Shown in pieces: positions 16,820 through 25,374 of a stretch of 64,000 bases of DNA. Position numbers and translations under genes: made by a program. The number at the start of each line of letters is the position of its first letter. Position 1 is the stretch's first letter. Source of the stretch: Clostridiales bacterium. Lineage in GTDB: Bacteria; Bacillota; Clostridia; Oscillospirales; Oscillospiraceae. The notes under the pieces are model-generated. The model worked only from the letters and a program-made list of their open reading frames with translations. It did not search any database and was not told the DNA's origin. The stretch is from the NCBI GenBank assembly GCA_022786995.1, contig JALFUW010000025.1, positions 1 to 64,000 of the forward strand, given 5' to 3'.

Positions 16820-17328
16820 ACGCCAAGTGGATTGGGGCGATATTTGTACTGGTCAGCTGCGGCGGATTCGGTTTCAGCATCGCCCGCGGCTATCGTCAGC
16901 GGGAACGTCTTCTGCATCAACTGCTGAACGTTCTGGAAACGATGGCATCGGAGCTGGAGTACCGTCTCACGCCGCTGCCTGAGCTTTCCCGGAAGGCGGC
17001 AAGGGATACCTGCGGTGTATTGCGGGATGTATTCGCGAACCTCGCCAGAGAGCTGGACTGGCAGTCTGAGCCGGACGCGGGAAGTTGTATGCGTGCCGCT
17101 ATGGATAAATGTCATGATCTTCCGGCCTGCCTGCGCCGCCCCCTTCGTCTGCTGGGCCAGACGCTGGGCCGCTTTGATCTTCCGGGACAGCTGAAGGGAA
17201 TCAAAGCCGTTCAGGAATCCTGCCGCCGGGAGCTTGCCCGTCTGGAGCGGAACCGGGATGCCCGGCTGCGGAGCTACCAGACACTGGGACTGTGCGCCGG
17301 GGCGGCACTGGTGATTCTGCTTGTATAA
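16816..17328 (+). CDS. spoIIIAB: Stage III sporulation protein AB
   Basis: 170 aa membrane protein with a hydrophobic N-terminal helix (WIGAIFVLVSCGGFGFSIA) and a C-terminal helix (CAGAALVILLV) around a helical cytosolic region resembling GspF-type proteins. It contains LNVLETMASELEYRLTPLPEL, which is typical of the family. Translationally coupled to spoIIIAA (ATGA overlap) and followed by spoIIIAC after one base. Confidence 0.93.
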   Translation: MNAKWIGAIFVLVSCGGFGFSIARGYRQRERLLHQLLNVLETMASELEYRLTPLPELSRKAARDTCGVLRDVFANLARELDWQSEPDAGSCMRAAMDKCHDLPACLRRPLRLLGQTLGRFDLPGQLKGIKAVQESCRRELARLERNRDARLRSYQTLGLCAGAALVILLV

Positions 17329-17329
17329 C

Positions 17330-17524
17330 ATGGACATCGACCTGATATTCAAAATCGCCGCGGTAGGAATCATTGTTTCCATTCTGAACCAGGTGCTTTC
17401 CCGGTCTGGACGGGAAGAGCAGGCCACAATGACCAGCCTTGCGGGTCTTGTGGTCGTACTGATGATTCTTGCCCAGAAAATTGCCGAACTGTTTGAACTG
17501 GTGAAGAATCTCTTTGAATTCTGA
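17330..17524 (+). CDS. spoIIIAC: Stage III sporulation protein AC
   Basis: 64 aa, two membrane helices (IAAVGIIVSILNQVL and SLAGLVVVLMILAQKIAELF). Length and pattern match the family (about 65-68 aa). The ATG at 17330 directly follows the spoIIIAB stop (TAACATG). The last base of its stop codon is the first base of the spoIIIAD ATG. Confidence 0.93.
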   Translation: MDIDLIFKIAAVGIIVSILNQVLSRSGREEQATMTSLAGLVVVLMILAQKIAELFELVKNLFEF

Positions 17525-17919
17525 TGAGCGAGTTTTTGAAAATTGTGTCCCTTGTTCTGCTGACGGTTGTACTTGGCCTGTCAGTCGGAAAAACGGAGAA
17601 GGATATTTCTGCCGTTCTGGGGATGGTTTCTCTTTGTATTGCGGCTTGCGCGGCTGTTACGGTTCTGGAACCAGTGCTGGATTACCTGGTGGAGCTGCGG
17701 CGGGTCTTCAATCTGCCGGATGAACTGGTCAGCACGCTGCTGAAAGCGGTCGGAATCGCATTGACGGCAGAGCTTTCCGCAGCAGTCTGTACGGATGCCG
17801 GCAGTGCTTCGCTGGGAAAGATTCTGCAAATTCTGGGCGGAGCAGTGGTGCTGTCCCTGTCCATACCCATGTTCCGTACACTAATGACAATCATCAAGGA
17901 GATGACCGGTGGAATATGA
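17524..17919 (+). CDS. spoIIIAD: Stage III sporulation protein AD
   Basis: 131 aa, about four membrane helices, homologous in layout to SpoIIIAC in its first half (LKIVSLVLLTVVLGLSVGKTEKDISAVLGMVSLCIAACA cut into two helices). The LVSTLLKAVGIALTAELSAAVCTDAG segment is typical of the family. It starts in TGATG with the spoIIIAC stop and ends in an ATGA overlap with spoIIIAE. Confidence 0.94.
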   Translation: MSEFLKIVSLVLLTVVLGLSVGKTEKDISAVLGMVSLCIAACAAVTVLEPVLDYLVELRRVFNLPDELVSTLLKAVGIALTAELSAAVCTDAGSASLGKILQILGGAVVLSLSIPMFRTLMTIIKEMTGGI

Positions 17920-18956
17920 TCCGTTTGATCGCTTCCGTTTTTCTTGTTTTCTGCCTGTGCCTGCCTGCCTCAGCGGTGGAATATACCGCGCCTGAGGTGC
18001 CGGATTCCGGCCGCGATCTGATGCCCGCCGAAACCGGCAGCTTTGGCAAGGGACTGGCGGAGCTGCTCAAGAAAGCCTGCCTGCAGATTCGCCCGGATCT
18101 GAATGAGGCTGTCAGGCTTGGCGCAGGCATCATTGCTTCTTCGCTGCTGGTCAGCATTCTGCGTACCTTTTCCGGCTTTTCCAAAGATGCTGTGAACCTG
18201 TCTGGTGTTGTAATTGTTTCCCTGCAGCTGCTGTCTTCCGCAAACGCCATGATCCGCCTCGGATGCGATACCATCCAGGAGCTGAGCAATTACGGAAAAC
18301 TCCTGCTGCCGGTTATGGCGGCGGCGCTTGCGGCAGAGGGAGGGGTTACCTCCGCTGCCGCGCTGTATGTCGGTACGACTGTATTTGACACACTGCTGGG
18401 CAGTTTGATCGCCGGAATCTTTACGCCGATGGTCTTCATTCTCCTGACGGTTGGCATTGCCGGGTGTGCGCTCGGGGATGAAACGCTGAAAAAGATACAG
18501 GATATGGGTAAGAGCGTCCTGACATGGAGCCTGAAAACCATTTTGATTGTGTACATGGCATATATGGGGATTACGGGTGTTGTCAGCGGAACAACAGATG
18601 CCGTGGCACTGAAAGCCGCCAAGCTGACAATTTCCACCGTCGTCCCCGTGGTCGGAGGAATTCTGTCTGATGCCTCAGAAGCGGTTCTGGTCAGTGTGGG
18701 TGCCATGAAAAACGCGGCGGGTATCTACGGCATTCTCGCGGCGGCGGCAGTTTTTCTGGAACCCTTTCTGAAAATCAGCGCCCACTATCTGGTTCTGAAA
18801 GGGACAGGTGCTGTCTGCGGGATTCTCGACCCCAAAGGCACAGGAGGACTTCTGGAGGTTTTTTCAGCCGCGATGGGTCTGATCCTTGCTATGACAGGGG
18901 TATGCTGCCTGCTGCTTCTGATCAGTACCGTCTGCTTTTTGCGGGGTGTGAGCTGA
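17916..18956 (+). CDS. spoIIIAE: Stage III sporulation protein AE
   Basis: 346 aa polytopic membrane protein of the SpoIIIA channel, beginning with a signal-like helix (LIASVFLVFCLCLPASA) and followed by about seven more hydrophobic segments. Conserved stretches include MAAALAAEGGVTSAAALYVGTT, KSVLTWSLKTILIVYMAYMG and GGILSDASEAVLVSVG. It overlaps spoIIIAD by 4 nt and spoIIIAF by 1 nt. Confidence 0.95.
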   Translation: MIRLIASVFLVFCLCLPASAVEYTAPEVPDSGRDLMPAETGSFGKGLAELLKKACLQIRPDLNEAVRLGAGIIASSLLVSILRTFSGFSKDAVNLSGVVIVSLQLLSSANAMIRLGCDTIQELSNYGKLLLPVMAAALAAEGGVTSAAALYVGTTVFDTLLGSLIAGIFTPMVFILLTVGIAGCALGDETLKKIQDMGKSVLTWSLKTILIVYMAYMGITGVVSGTTDAVALKAAKLTISTVVPVVGGILSDASEAVLVSVGAMKNAAGIYGILAAAAVFLEPFLKISAHYLVLKGTGAVCGILDPKGTGGLLEVFSAAMGLILAMTGVCCLLLLISTVCFLRGVS

Positions 18957-19426
18957 TGGCGTGGCTGCGGGAGTATCTGGTCAGCGTTGTGTCGGCCTCT
19001 ATGCTCAGCGGAATTCTGATTCGTTTGACCCGCAACAGCGCCAGCGGGGAAATTGTCAGAATGCTGTGCGGAATCCTAATCACAATCGTACTGATCCAGC
19101 CGATTACTGGGAAAAAGGCGCTTTTGTGGGAGTCCGCACTGCCGGAATTCAGTGCGCAGGCCGAGGATGTCATTGCGGAAGGAACTGCCGCCGCGGACAA
19201 TATGAGAAAGGAATTCATAAAGCAGCGGGTGCAGACATATATCTTAAGCAGAGCCGGGGCTATGGACGCGGATATCCAGGCAAGCGTTACGCTGGGGGAA
19301 AACTTCGTCCCGTGCCACGTTCGTATCACCGGCAGAATATCACCAATAAACAGGAGTAAACTGACACAGATCATTGCTTCAGAATTGGGGATACCAAGGG
19401 AGCAGCAGGAATGGATTGGACAGTGA
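18956..19426 (+). CDS. spoIIIAF: Stage III sporulation protein AF
   Basis: 156 aa. Two N-terminal membrane helices (LVSVVSASMLSGILIRL and MLCGILITIVLIQPI) are followed by a soluble domain with a ring-building-like fold. The start at 18956 (TGATG with the spoIIIAE stop) gives MAWLREYLVSVV, the family N-terminus. It ends 16 nt inside spoIIIAG. Confidence 0.92.
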   Translation: MAWLREYLVSVVSASMLSGILIRLTRNSASGEIVRMLCGILITIVLIQPITGKKALLWESALPEFSAQAEDVIAEGTAAADNMRKEFIKQRVQTYILSRAGAMDADIQASVTLGENFVPCHVRITGRISPINRSKLTQIIASELGIPREQQEWIGQ

Positions 19427-19905
19427 ATAGAAACGCGGTTCTGGACTATCTTAAAAAATATAAATTCGTGATTCTTATTTTGCTGGCGGGAATTGTACTA
19501 CTGATGCTGCCGGGCGAGGAGGAAAAGAAGGAGGCGCCTGCCCTGGTCAGCCAGGAAATCACCCTTCAGGAGTCTCTGGAGAGCATACTGGGGGAGATTT
19601 CCGGCGCGGGTGAGGTATCCGTGCTGCTGACCCAGTCTGCGGGAGAAGAAACCATCTATCAAACCGACGAAAACACGTCTGTACAGGAAAACGGAAACAG
19701 CAGTCATAACCAGACAGTGCTGGTTTCCGGCTCAGGCAGAGAGGAAACCGGCCTCGTCAGAAAAGTGAAAGCACCAACCTATTTTGGGGCAGTTGTCGTA
19801 TGCCAGGGGGCGGACAACGCTTCTGTTCGTCTGGCAGTTGTGGAGGCGGTGAGAAGTGCCACCGGGCTTTCTACCGACCGAATCAGTGTTTTGAAAATGA
19901 AATGA
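19411..19905 (+). CDS. spoIIIAG: Stage III sporulation protein AG
   Basis: 164 aa. One N-terminal membrane helix (FVILILLAGIVLLMLPG) and an intermembrane-space ring-building domain (SLESILGEISGAGEVSVLLT ... APTYFGAVVVCQGADNASVRLAVVEAVRSATGL). SpoIIIAG forms the large ring of the channel in model species. It overlaps spoIIIAF and is followed after 15 nt by spoIIIAH. Confidence 0.95.
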   Translation: MDWTVNRNAVLDYLKKYKFVILILLAGIVLLMLPGEEEKKEAPALVSQEITLQESLESILGEISGAGEVSVLLTQSAGEETIYQTDENTSVQENGNSSHNQTVLVSGSGREETGLVRKVKAPTYFGAVVVCQGADNASVRLAVVEAVRSATGLSTDRISVLKMK

Positions 19906-19920
19906 ATGGAGGCATTTTTT

Positions 19921-20484
19921 ATGAAAGTGTGGAAGAAGAATCTGGTTGCTGCCGCAATTCTGGTGACCGTTTGCGCCGGGATTTATGTCAACTGGCTGTA
20001 TACAGAAGACAAAACAGCCGCCAGTCTGGAGGATTCACTGGACACGCAGAAGGTCATGAACGAGGATACTCTGGTACTTAGCGGAGATATGGAGGCCATC
20101 GCCGCAGGCGAGGACGTGACTTCGACAGCCACGGACTATTTCGCCGCTGTGCGTCTGTCCCGGCAACAGGCCAGAGACAATGCGGTAAACCTGCTTCAGG
20201 AAGCCATGGCGTACAGCGGAAGTGAAAGCTCCAAGGATGTGGAATCGGCCATGGAACTGGAGGATATTGTGCAGACGGCGCTGAGCGAAGCGCAGATTGA
20301 AAGCCTGATCATTGCCAAGGGCTACGCCGACTGCGTCGCTTATATGTCAGGTGAGGGAATCTCGGTGGCTGTTTCTTCCCCGGAAGGCGGTCTGCAGCAA
20401 GCGGACGTGGCGGTAATCGCCGATATCGTGATGACCCAGTCCGATTATTCTCTGGACGATATCCGAGTGGTAGAAGTTCAGTGA
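19921..20484 (+). CDS. spoIIIAH: Stage III sporulation protein AH
   Basis: 187 aa. An N-terminal membrane helix (LVAAAILVTVCAGIYVNWLY) is followed by an acidic linker and the EscJ/PrgK-like ring-building domain (YFAAVRLSRQQARDNAVNLLQEA, IESLIIAKGYADCVAYMSG, VVEVQ end). It binds forespore SpoIIQ across the intermembrane space in model species. The ATG at 19921 has GGAGG 8 nt upstream; an earlier ATG at 19906 would bury that site. Last gene of the operon, followed by a strong terminator. Confidence 0.95.
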   Translation: MKVWKKNLVAAAILVTVCAGIYVNWLYTEDKTAASLEDSLDTQKVMNEDTLVLSGDMEAIAAGEDVTSTATDYFAAVRLSRQQARDNAVNLLQEAMAYSGSESSKDVESAMELEDIVQTALSEAQIESLIIAKGYADCVAYMSGEGISVAVSSPEGGLQQADVAVIADIVMTQSDYSLDDIRVVEVQ

Positions 20485-20493
20485 AACAAAACA

Positions 20494-20524
20494 GTCCCGC
20501 AGACGCTTGAGACGTCTGCGGGAC
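20494..20524. terminator. Bidirectional terminator after spoIIIAH
   Basis: 12 bp perfect stem GTCCCGCAGACG/CGTCTGCGGGAC with a 7 nt loop. Tails are TTGCGTTATTTTT (plus) and TGTTTTGTTTC (minus), serving spoIIIAH and the convergent glycosyltransferase gene. Confidence 0.9.
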
Positions 20525-20529
20525 TTGCG

Positions 20530-21468
20530 TTATTTTTGGGGATAATCCAGCACTTCCTTGGCAATATAAATTGGACGCTCCTTGCTCTGCTCAAAGATTC
20601 TGCCAACATACTCGCCAATGATTCCGATGCAGAACAGCTGAACACTGCTAAATAGAAGGATCAGGACGATAATTGTCGCATAGCCCGGGACGGCGATACC
20701 CCATACAAGCTTTTCAATGATGACCCAGATCAGGTAAAGAATCGCGACGATGCCGGAAACGCTGCCCAAAACGGTTGCCAGCCGGAGCGGGGCGGTGGAA
20801 AACCCGATGATTCCCTCAATTGCGTACTCCACCAGCTTCCAGAAGCTCCATTTTGTTGTTCCCGATGCACGCTCACAGGCGGTGTAGGGGATAAATTTGG
20901 TTTCATATCCCACCCAGGCAAACAGGCCTTTCGAAAACCGATGATACTCCGCAAGCTCCAGCAGGCTGTCCCGGACGCTTCGGCGGAAGGTGCGAAAATC
21001 GCTGGCATCCGGCTGAAGAGATACGCGCGAAAGCTTGTTGATCAGGGTATAGAAGCTCTTTTTGAAGAAGGAGAGCACCTTACCTTCGCCGCGTCGGTCC
21101 TGATAGGCCGCCACCACATCCACATTCTGGTCTTCATCCAGAATCCGAACCATATCCCGAACAATCTCAGGCCTTTGCTGCAAATCCGCGTCAATCAGAG
21201 CAATGTATTCGCCCCGGGCGTGCTCCAGACCTGCGTAAAGGCCGGCTTCTTTACCAAAATTACGGGAAAAGGAGATTACCTGAACCGGGCATTTCTGAGC
21301 GGCATGGATTTTCCTCAGGTTATGGAGCGTAGCGTCCCGGCTGCCGTCGTTGACAAATACGATCTCATAGTCGTAATCGCAGCCATCGAAAGCCGAGATA
21401 ACGGCATTCTGAAAAGCAGCTACGTTTTCCGCTTCGTTGTAGCAGGGAACTACCAGTGATAATTTCAT
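20530..21468 (-). CDS. Family 2 glycosyltransferase, polyprenyl-phosphate type
   Basis: 312 aa. The N-terminal GT-A catalytic domain has LSLVVPCYNEAENV, a DxD-type LIDADLQQRPE and a SFSRNFGKEAGLYAGL stretch typical of the DPM1/GtrB/YkcC group. Two C-terminal membrane helices follow (VLGSVSGIVAILYLIWVII and TIIVLILLFSSVQLFCIGII). Such enzymes load one sugar onto undecaprenyl phosphate for later transfer across the membrane. The sugar is not predictable. The ATG at 21468 (MKLSLVV) is preferred over an upstream ATG at 21477 by family alignment. It is a single gene facing the spoIIIA terminator. Confidence 0.9.
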   Translation of the reverse strand: MKLSLVVPCYNEAENVAAFQNAVISAFDGCDYDYEIVFVNDGSRDATLHNLRKIHAAQKCPVQVISFSRNFGKEAGLYAGLEHARGEYIALIDADLQQRPEIVRDMVRILDEDQNVDVVAAYQDRRGEGKVLSFFKKSFYTLINKLSRVSLQPDASDFRTFRRSVRDSLLELAEYHRFSKGLFAWVGYETKFIPYTACERASGTTKWSFWKLVEYAIEGIIGFSTAPLRLATVLGSVSGIVAILYLIWVIIEKLVWGIAVPGYATIIVLILLFSSVQLFCIGIIGEYVGRIFEQSKERPIYIAKEVLDYPQK

Positions 21469-21570
21469 TATGATCACTCACAATACAATAGGAATACCAA
21501 GATTATATTGTTTGGAGCTGCAAACGTCAAGCAGAAAGATTTCATTTGCAAAAGAATGTACGGAAACCTG

Positions 21571-21599
21571 TTGACAAGCTGCGAAAAATATGCTAACTT
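21571..21599 (+). promoter_or_regulatory. valS promoter
   Basis: TTGACA (21571-21576), 17 bp spacer and TAACTT (21594-21599), about 50 bases before stem I of the T-box leader. Confidence 0.75.
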
Positions 21600-21639
21600 A
21601 AGCGAGAAATGTGTAGATGGGGAGGTTCCGCTTCCTGCG

Positions 21640-21830
21640 CCGAAAAGAGAGTACCCGGCTGGTGTGAGGGTATGCGGTGAAAAGCGGATGGTCGCCCCGG
21701 AGCGGACTCTCTGAATGTAGTAGGGGAGTACGGGCCTGCCCGTTACAGCGGATTGAGTGCCCGAAAGGGAATTCAGGTGGTACCGCGGAAAAATTTCGCC
21801 CTGAGTCAGCGATGACTCGGGGCGTTTCTT
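21640..21830 (+). promoter_or_regulatory. T-box riboswitch of valS
   Basis: tRNA-sensing leader. AGAGAGT (21646-21652) can pair with ACTCTCT (21706-21712), enclosing a TACCC/GGGTA hairpin with a GGCTGGTGTGA loop. An ACGGGCC.GCCCGTTA hairpin follows, then the diagnostic T-box sequence AGGTGGTACCGCG (21775-21787), which binds the tRNA acceptor end. The terminator is CGCCCTGAGTC/GACTCGGGGCG with TTTCTT (21797-21830). Uncharged tRNA-Val should stabilise the antiterminator and allow valS transcription. I could not fix the specifier codon with certainty; GTC at 21691 and GTA at 21717 are candidates. Together with the promoter, this accounts for most of the 383 bases between the glycosyltransferase and valS genes. 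Confidence 0.93.
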
Positions 21831-21851
21831 ATTTGCAAAGGAGCGAAAAAA

Positions 21852-24497
21852 ATGGCAAGAGAATTACCGAAGATCTACGAGCCTCAGCAGGTCGAGTCCC
21901 GGATCTACCAGATGTGGCAGGACGGCGGCTTCTTCCATGCGCAGAAGGATGAAAGCAAGAAGCCTTTCACCATCGTAATGCCCCCACCAAACGTTACCGG
22001 CCAGCTGCACATGGGCCACGCCATGGACGCGACATTGCAGGATACCCTGATCCGCTTCAAGCGGATGCAGGGCTATAATGCCCTGTGGGTTCCCGGTGTT
22101 GACCATGCCGGTATCGCCACCCAGATCAAGGTAGAGGAGGAGCTGCGCAAGGAAGGCCTGACCCGCTACGACCTGGGCCGTGAAAAGTTCCTGGAGCGTG
22201 TCTGGGACTGGAAGAATAAGTACGGCAATCGGATCGTGGAACAGCAGAAGAAGCTGGGCGCCTCCTGCGACTGGGACCGTGCCCGGTTCACCATGGATGA
22301 GGGCTGTTCCAAGGCTGTCCGGGAAGTGTTTGTTTCCCTGTATGAAAAGGGCCTGATCTACAAGGGTAGCAGGATCATCAACTGGTGCCCCCATTGCGTC
22401 ACCGCCCTGTCTGATGCCGAGGTGGAATATGTGGACAAGCCCGGCCACCTGTGGCATATCCGCTACCCACTGGCAGATGGCACCGGCGAAGTGATTGTGG
22501 CCACTACCCGTCCTGAGACCATGCTGGGCGACTCCGGCGTGTGCGTCAACCCCGATGATGCGCGCTACAAGGATATCGTCGGTAAGAAGGTCATCTTGCC
22601 CCTAGTGAATAAGGAAATACCCGTTGTTGCCGACGACTATGCCGAGATGGAATTCGGCACCGGCTGCGTCAAGATGACCCCTGCCCACGACCCCAACGAC
22701 TTTGAAGTCGGCCTGCGGCACAATTTGGAAGTTATCCGGGTTCTGGACGACAAGGGCGTTGTCAACGAGTTTGGCGGTAAGTATCAGGGCCTTGACCGTT
22801 ACGAAGCCCGCAAGCAGATCGTCGCGGATCTGGAAGCCGGTGGCTATCTGGTGAAGGTGGAGGACTACTCCCACAATGTGGGCACCTGCTACCGCTGCCA
22901 TCAGGATGTTGAGCCCATCATCTCCGCCCAGTGGTTTGTGAAGATGAAGCCCCTGGCAGAGGAAGCCATCCGGGTCGTGAAGGAAGGGGAGACGAAGTTT
23001 GTCCCTGATCGCTTCAGCAAGACCTATATGAACTGGATGGAAAATGTCCGTGACTGGTGCATTTCCCGTCAGCTGTGGTGGGGCCATCAGATCCCCGCCT
23101 GGACCTGCGCCGACTGCGGCCACATCACCGTGTCCCGGGAGGATGCCTGCAAGTGTGAAAAGTGCGGCAGCACCAACATCACCCGGGAGGAGGATGTGCT
23201 GGATACCTGGTTCTCCTCTGCCCTTTGGCCCTTCGAGACTCTGGGCTGGCCTGAAAAGACCGAGGATTATGACTACTTCTATCCCACGGACGTGCTGGTC
23301 ACCGGCTATGACATTATTTTCTTCTGGGTTGCCAGAATGATCTTCTCCGGCTGTGAGCACACCGGCAAGACCCCCTTCCACACGGTTCTGATTCACGGCC
23401 TTGTTCGGGACAATCTGGGCAGAAAAATGTCCAAGTCTCTTGGCAACGGCATCGATCCTCTGGAAATGATCGATAAGTACGGCTGTGATGCCCTGCGGAT
23501 GAACATGGTCACCAGCAATTCTCCCGGCAACGACATGCGTTTCTACACCGAGCGCTGCGAGGCCATGCGGAATTTCGCCAATAAACTGTGGAACGCTTCC
23601 CGCTATGTTTTGATGAATCTGGGTGAGGACGCTGTCAACGCACTGCCTGCGGCTGAAAAGCTGGAAATCTCCGACAAATGGGTGCTGTCCAAGCTGAACA
23701 CCCTGATTGCCGAAGTGACCGAGAATCTGGAAAAGTACGAACTGGGCGTGGCTGTACAGAAGGTGTACGATTTCATCTGGGATACCTACTGTGACTGGTA
23801 TATCGAGCTGACCAAGGCACGGCTGTATTCCGAGGATGCCGACCGAAAGCAGACCGCCTTGCAGGTGCTCGTCTACGTTCTGGATCAGGTGCTGCGGCTG
23901 CTGCATCCCTTCATGCCCTTTATCACCGAGGAAATCTGGCAGAGCCTGCCCCATGACGGCCCGGCTCTGATCGCTGCCCAGTGGCCTCAGTACCGGCAGG
24001 AGTTGGCCTTCAGCGCGGAAGAAAGCCACATGGAGTCCGTTATGGAAGCCATCCGTGCCATTCGTGCCCGCCGTACAGAAATGAACGTTCCTCCCAGCAA
24101 AAAGGCTGCCCTGTATATCCTGACCAGCAAGCCTCAGATCTACGCCGAGGGCGAGGGCTTCATCCAGAGACTGGCCTACGCGGATACCGTGACGCTGCTG
24201 AGCGCGGAGCCGGAGAATCTGGACGGCATGGTGACCATCACCACCGCGGATGCCAAGCTGTATATTCCCATGGGACAGCTGGTGGATGTGGCGAAGGAGC
24301 TGGAGCGCATCGCCAAGGAGCTGGCGGATGCCAGAAAGTTCCTTGCTTCTGTGGAGGGGAAACTCGCCAACGAGAAGTTTGTTTCCCGAGCCCCGGAGGC
24401 CGTTGTGGAAGCAGAACGCCAGAAGGCACAGAAGACCCGGGATCTGATCGCGCAGCTGGAGCAGAGCGAAGCTGCCATGCAGAAATTGTCCAATTAA
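21852..24497 (+). CDS. valS: Valyl-tRNA synthetase
   Basis: 881 aa class I aminoacyl-tRNA synthetase. It has the HIGH-type motif in GQLHMGHAMD (near residue 50), an editing CP1 domain (about 190-400), KMSKSLGN (near 530), an anticodon-binding helical domain and the C-terminal coiled coil (VAKELERIAKELADARKFLASVEGKLANEKFV). A Cys-rich insertion CADCG...CKCEKCGS near residues 418-440 looks like a zinc site. Full length for the family. Expression is controlled by the T-box leader just upstream; the ATG follows AAAGGAG. Confidence 0.97.
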   Translation: MARELPKIYEPQQVESRIYQMWQDGGFFHAQKDESKKPFTIVMPPPNVTGQLHMGHAMDATLQDTLIRFKRMQGYNALWVPGVDHAGIATQIKVEEELRKEGLTRYDLGREKFLERVWDWKNKYGNRIVEQQKKLGASCDWDRARFTMDEGCSKAVREVFVSLYEKGLIYKGSRIINWCPHCVTALSDAEVEYVDKPGHLWHIRYPLADGTGEVIVATTRPETMLGDSGVCVNPDDARYKDIVGKKVILPLVNKEIPVVADDYAEMEFGTGCVKMTPAHDPNDFEVGLRHNLEVIRVLDDKGVVNEFGGKYQGLDRYEARKQIVADLEAGGYLVKVEDYSHNVGTCYRCHQDVEPIISAQWFVKMKPLAEEAIRVVKEGETKFVPDRFSKTYMNWMENVRDWCISRQLWWGHQIPAWTCADCGHITVSREDACKCEKCGSTNITREEDVLDTWFSSALWPFETLGWPEKTEDYDYFYPTDVLVTGYDIIFFWVARMIFSGCEHTGKTPFHTVLIHGLVRDNLGRKMSKSLGNGIDPLEMIDKYGCDALRMNMVTSNSPGNDMRFYTERCEAMRNFANKLWNASRYVLMNLGEDAVNALPAAEKLEISDKWVLSKLNTLIAEVTENLEKYELGVAVQKVYDFIWDTYCDWYIELTKARLYSEDADRKQTALQVLVYVLDQVLRLLHPFMPFITEEIWQSLPHDGPALIAAQWPQYRQELAFSAEESHMESVMEAIRAIRARRTEMNVPPSKKAALYILTSKPQIYAEGEGFIQRLAYADTVTLLSAEPENLDGMVTITTADAKLYIPMGQLVDVAKELERIAKELADARKFLASVEGKLANEKFVSRAPEAVVEAERQKAQKTRDLIAQLEQSEAAMQKLSN

Positions 24498-24508
24498 CTT
24501 ATTTTTCA

Positions 24509-24548
24509 AGACAGAGCGCAAACCATTGGTCTGCGCTCTGTCTTTATT
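24509..24548 (+). terminator. valS terminator
   Basis: 12 bp stem AGACAGAGCGCA/TGCGCTCTGTCT with an 11 nt loop, then TTATTTTGAT, 12 bases after the valS stop. Confidence 0.85.
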
Positions 24549-24551
24549 TTG

Positions 24552-24594
24552 ATAAAAACCCGTTTTCGACTGAAAAATCGGAAACGGGTTTTTA
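24552..24594. terminator. Second long hairpin before spoIIA operon
   Basis: AAAAACCCGTTTTCGA pairs with TCGGAAACGGGTTTTT around a short A-rich loop, giving A-run and T-run flanks on both strands. It is placed between the valS terminator and spoIIAA and would insulate the sporulation operon in either direction. Confidence 0.7.
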
Positions 24595-24628
24595 TACTTA
24601 AGAAGACAAAGAACAAGGAGGAGATTAT

Positions 24629-24946
24629 ATGCACTTTACAAGCTTTTTGGAGGAAGGGCGACTGACGGTTGCTCTGACCGGGGAAATAGACCACCACTGT
24701 GCAAAAGCGTATATTCAGGCGATCGCGGCTAAAATTGAAGCGTATATGCCCGATGTCTGCGTGCTGGATTTTCGTGAGGTTTCGTTTGTGGATTCCTCTG
24801 GAATCGCTGTGGTTATCAACGCCCTGCGGAGTATGACACAGATCGAGGGACAGCTTCTGCTGACCGGTATCGCGCCCCAGCCTATGCGGGTATTCCGTGC
24901 ATCCGGGATTGATAAACTGGTTGAGATCAGGGAGGCAGTATCATGA
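24629..24946 (+). CDS. spoIIAA: Anti-sigma F factor antagonist (STAS domain)
   Basis: 105 aa STAS protein that frees sigma-F from SpoIIAB in the forespore. The phosphorylated serine lies in FVDSSGIAVVINAL (near residue 55), the classical site. N-terminal LTVALTGEIDHHCA is also typical. The ATG follows AAGGAGGAG. First gene of the conserved spoIIAA-spoIIAB-sigF operon; I did not find a convincing sigma-H promoter in the 35 bases after the preceding hairpin. Confidence 0.96.
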   Translation: MHFTSFLEEGRLTVALTGEIDHHCAKAYIQAIAAKIEAYMPDVCVLDFREVSFVDSSGIAVVINALRSMTQIEGQLLLTGIAPQPMRVFRASGIDKLVEIREAVS

Positions 24947-25374
24947 AATTCGAAAACTATATGATTCTGGATTTTCCGAGCAAGTCCAGCAATGAAGCCT
25001 TTGCGAGATCTGCGGTTGCGTGCTTTGCGGCCCAAATGGATCCTACGTTGGAGGAGCTGGGGGACATCCGTACAGCGGTGTCCGAGGCCGTTACCAACTG
25101 CATCGTTCATGCCTATCCTGAAAAATTGGGTAACATTACCCTGCGCTGCCGCATTCTCAAGGATAATGTGCTGGATATTGTGGTAAAGGATAGGGGCGTC
25201 GGAATCCCTGACGTGGAACAGGCAAGAAGGCCCTCCTTCACCACAGGCGGAAACGAACGAAGCGGTATGGGATTCACCATCATGGAGAGCTTCATGACCA
25301 ATCTGGATATCTCATCCAAGCCAGGTAAGGGGACCACGGTACATATGCGTCGAAAACTGCAGCGCCGCCAATGA
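24943..25374 (+). CDS. spoIIAB: Anti-sigma F factor / serine kinase
   Basis: 143 aa GHKL ATPase-kinase. N box EAVTNCIVHAYPE, G1 box DRGVGIPD, and G2 box GMGFTIMESFMT are all intact. It holds sigma-F inactive and phosphorylates SpoIIAA. ATGA overlaps at both ends couple its translation to spoIIAA and sigF, which keeps the stoichiometry of the switch. Confidence 0.97.
   Translation: MKFENYMILDFPSKSSNEAFARSAVACFAAQMDPTLEELGDIRTAVSEAVTNCIVHAYPEKLGNITLRCRILKDNVLDIVVKDRGVGIPDVEQARRPSFTTGGNERSGMGFTIMESFMTNLDISSKPGKGTTVHMRRKLQRRQ

Noticed and set aside
22602-24521. 639-codon open frame on the minus strand opposite valS
   Set aside because: Antisense shadow of a complete valS with no recognisable domain and no ribosome binding site.
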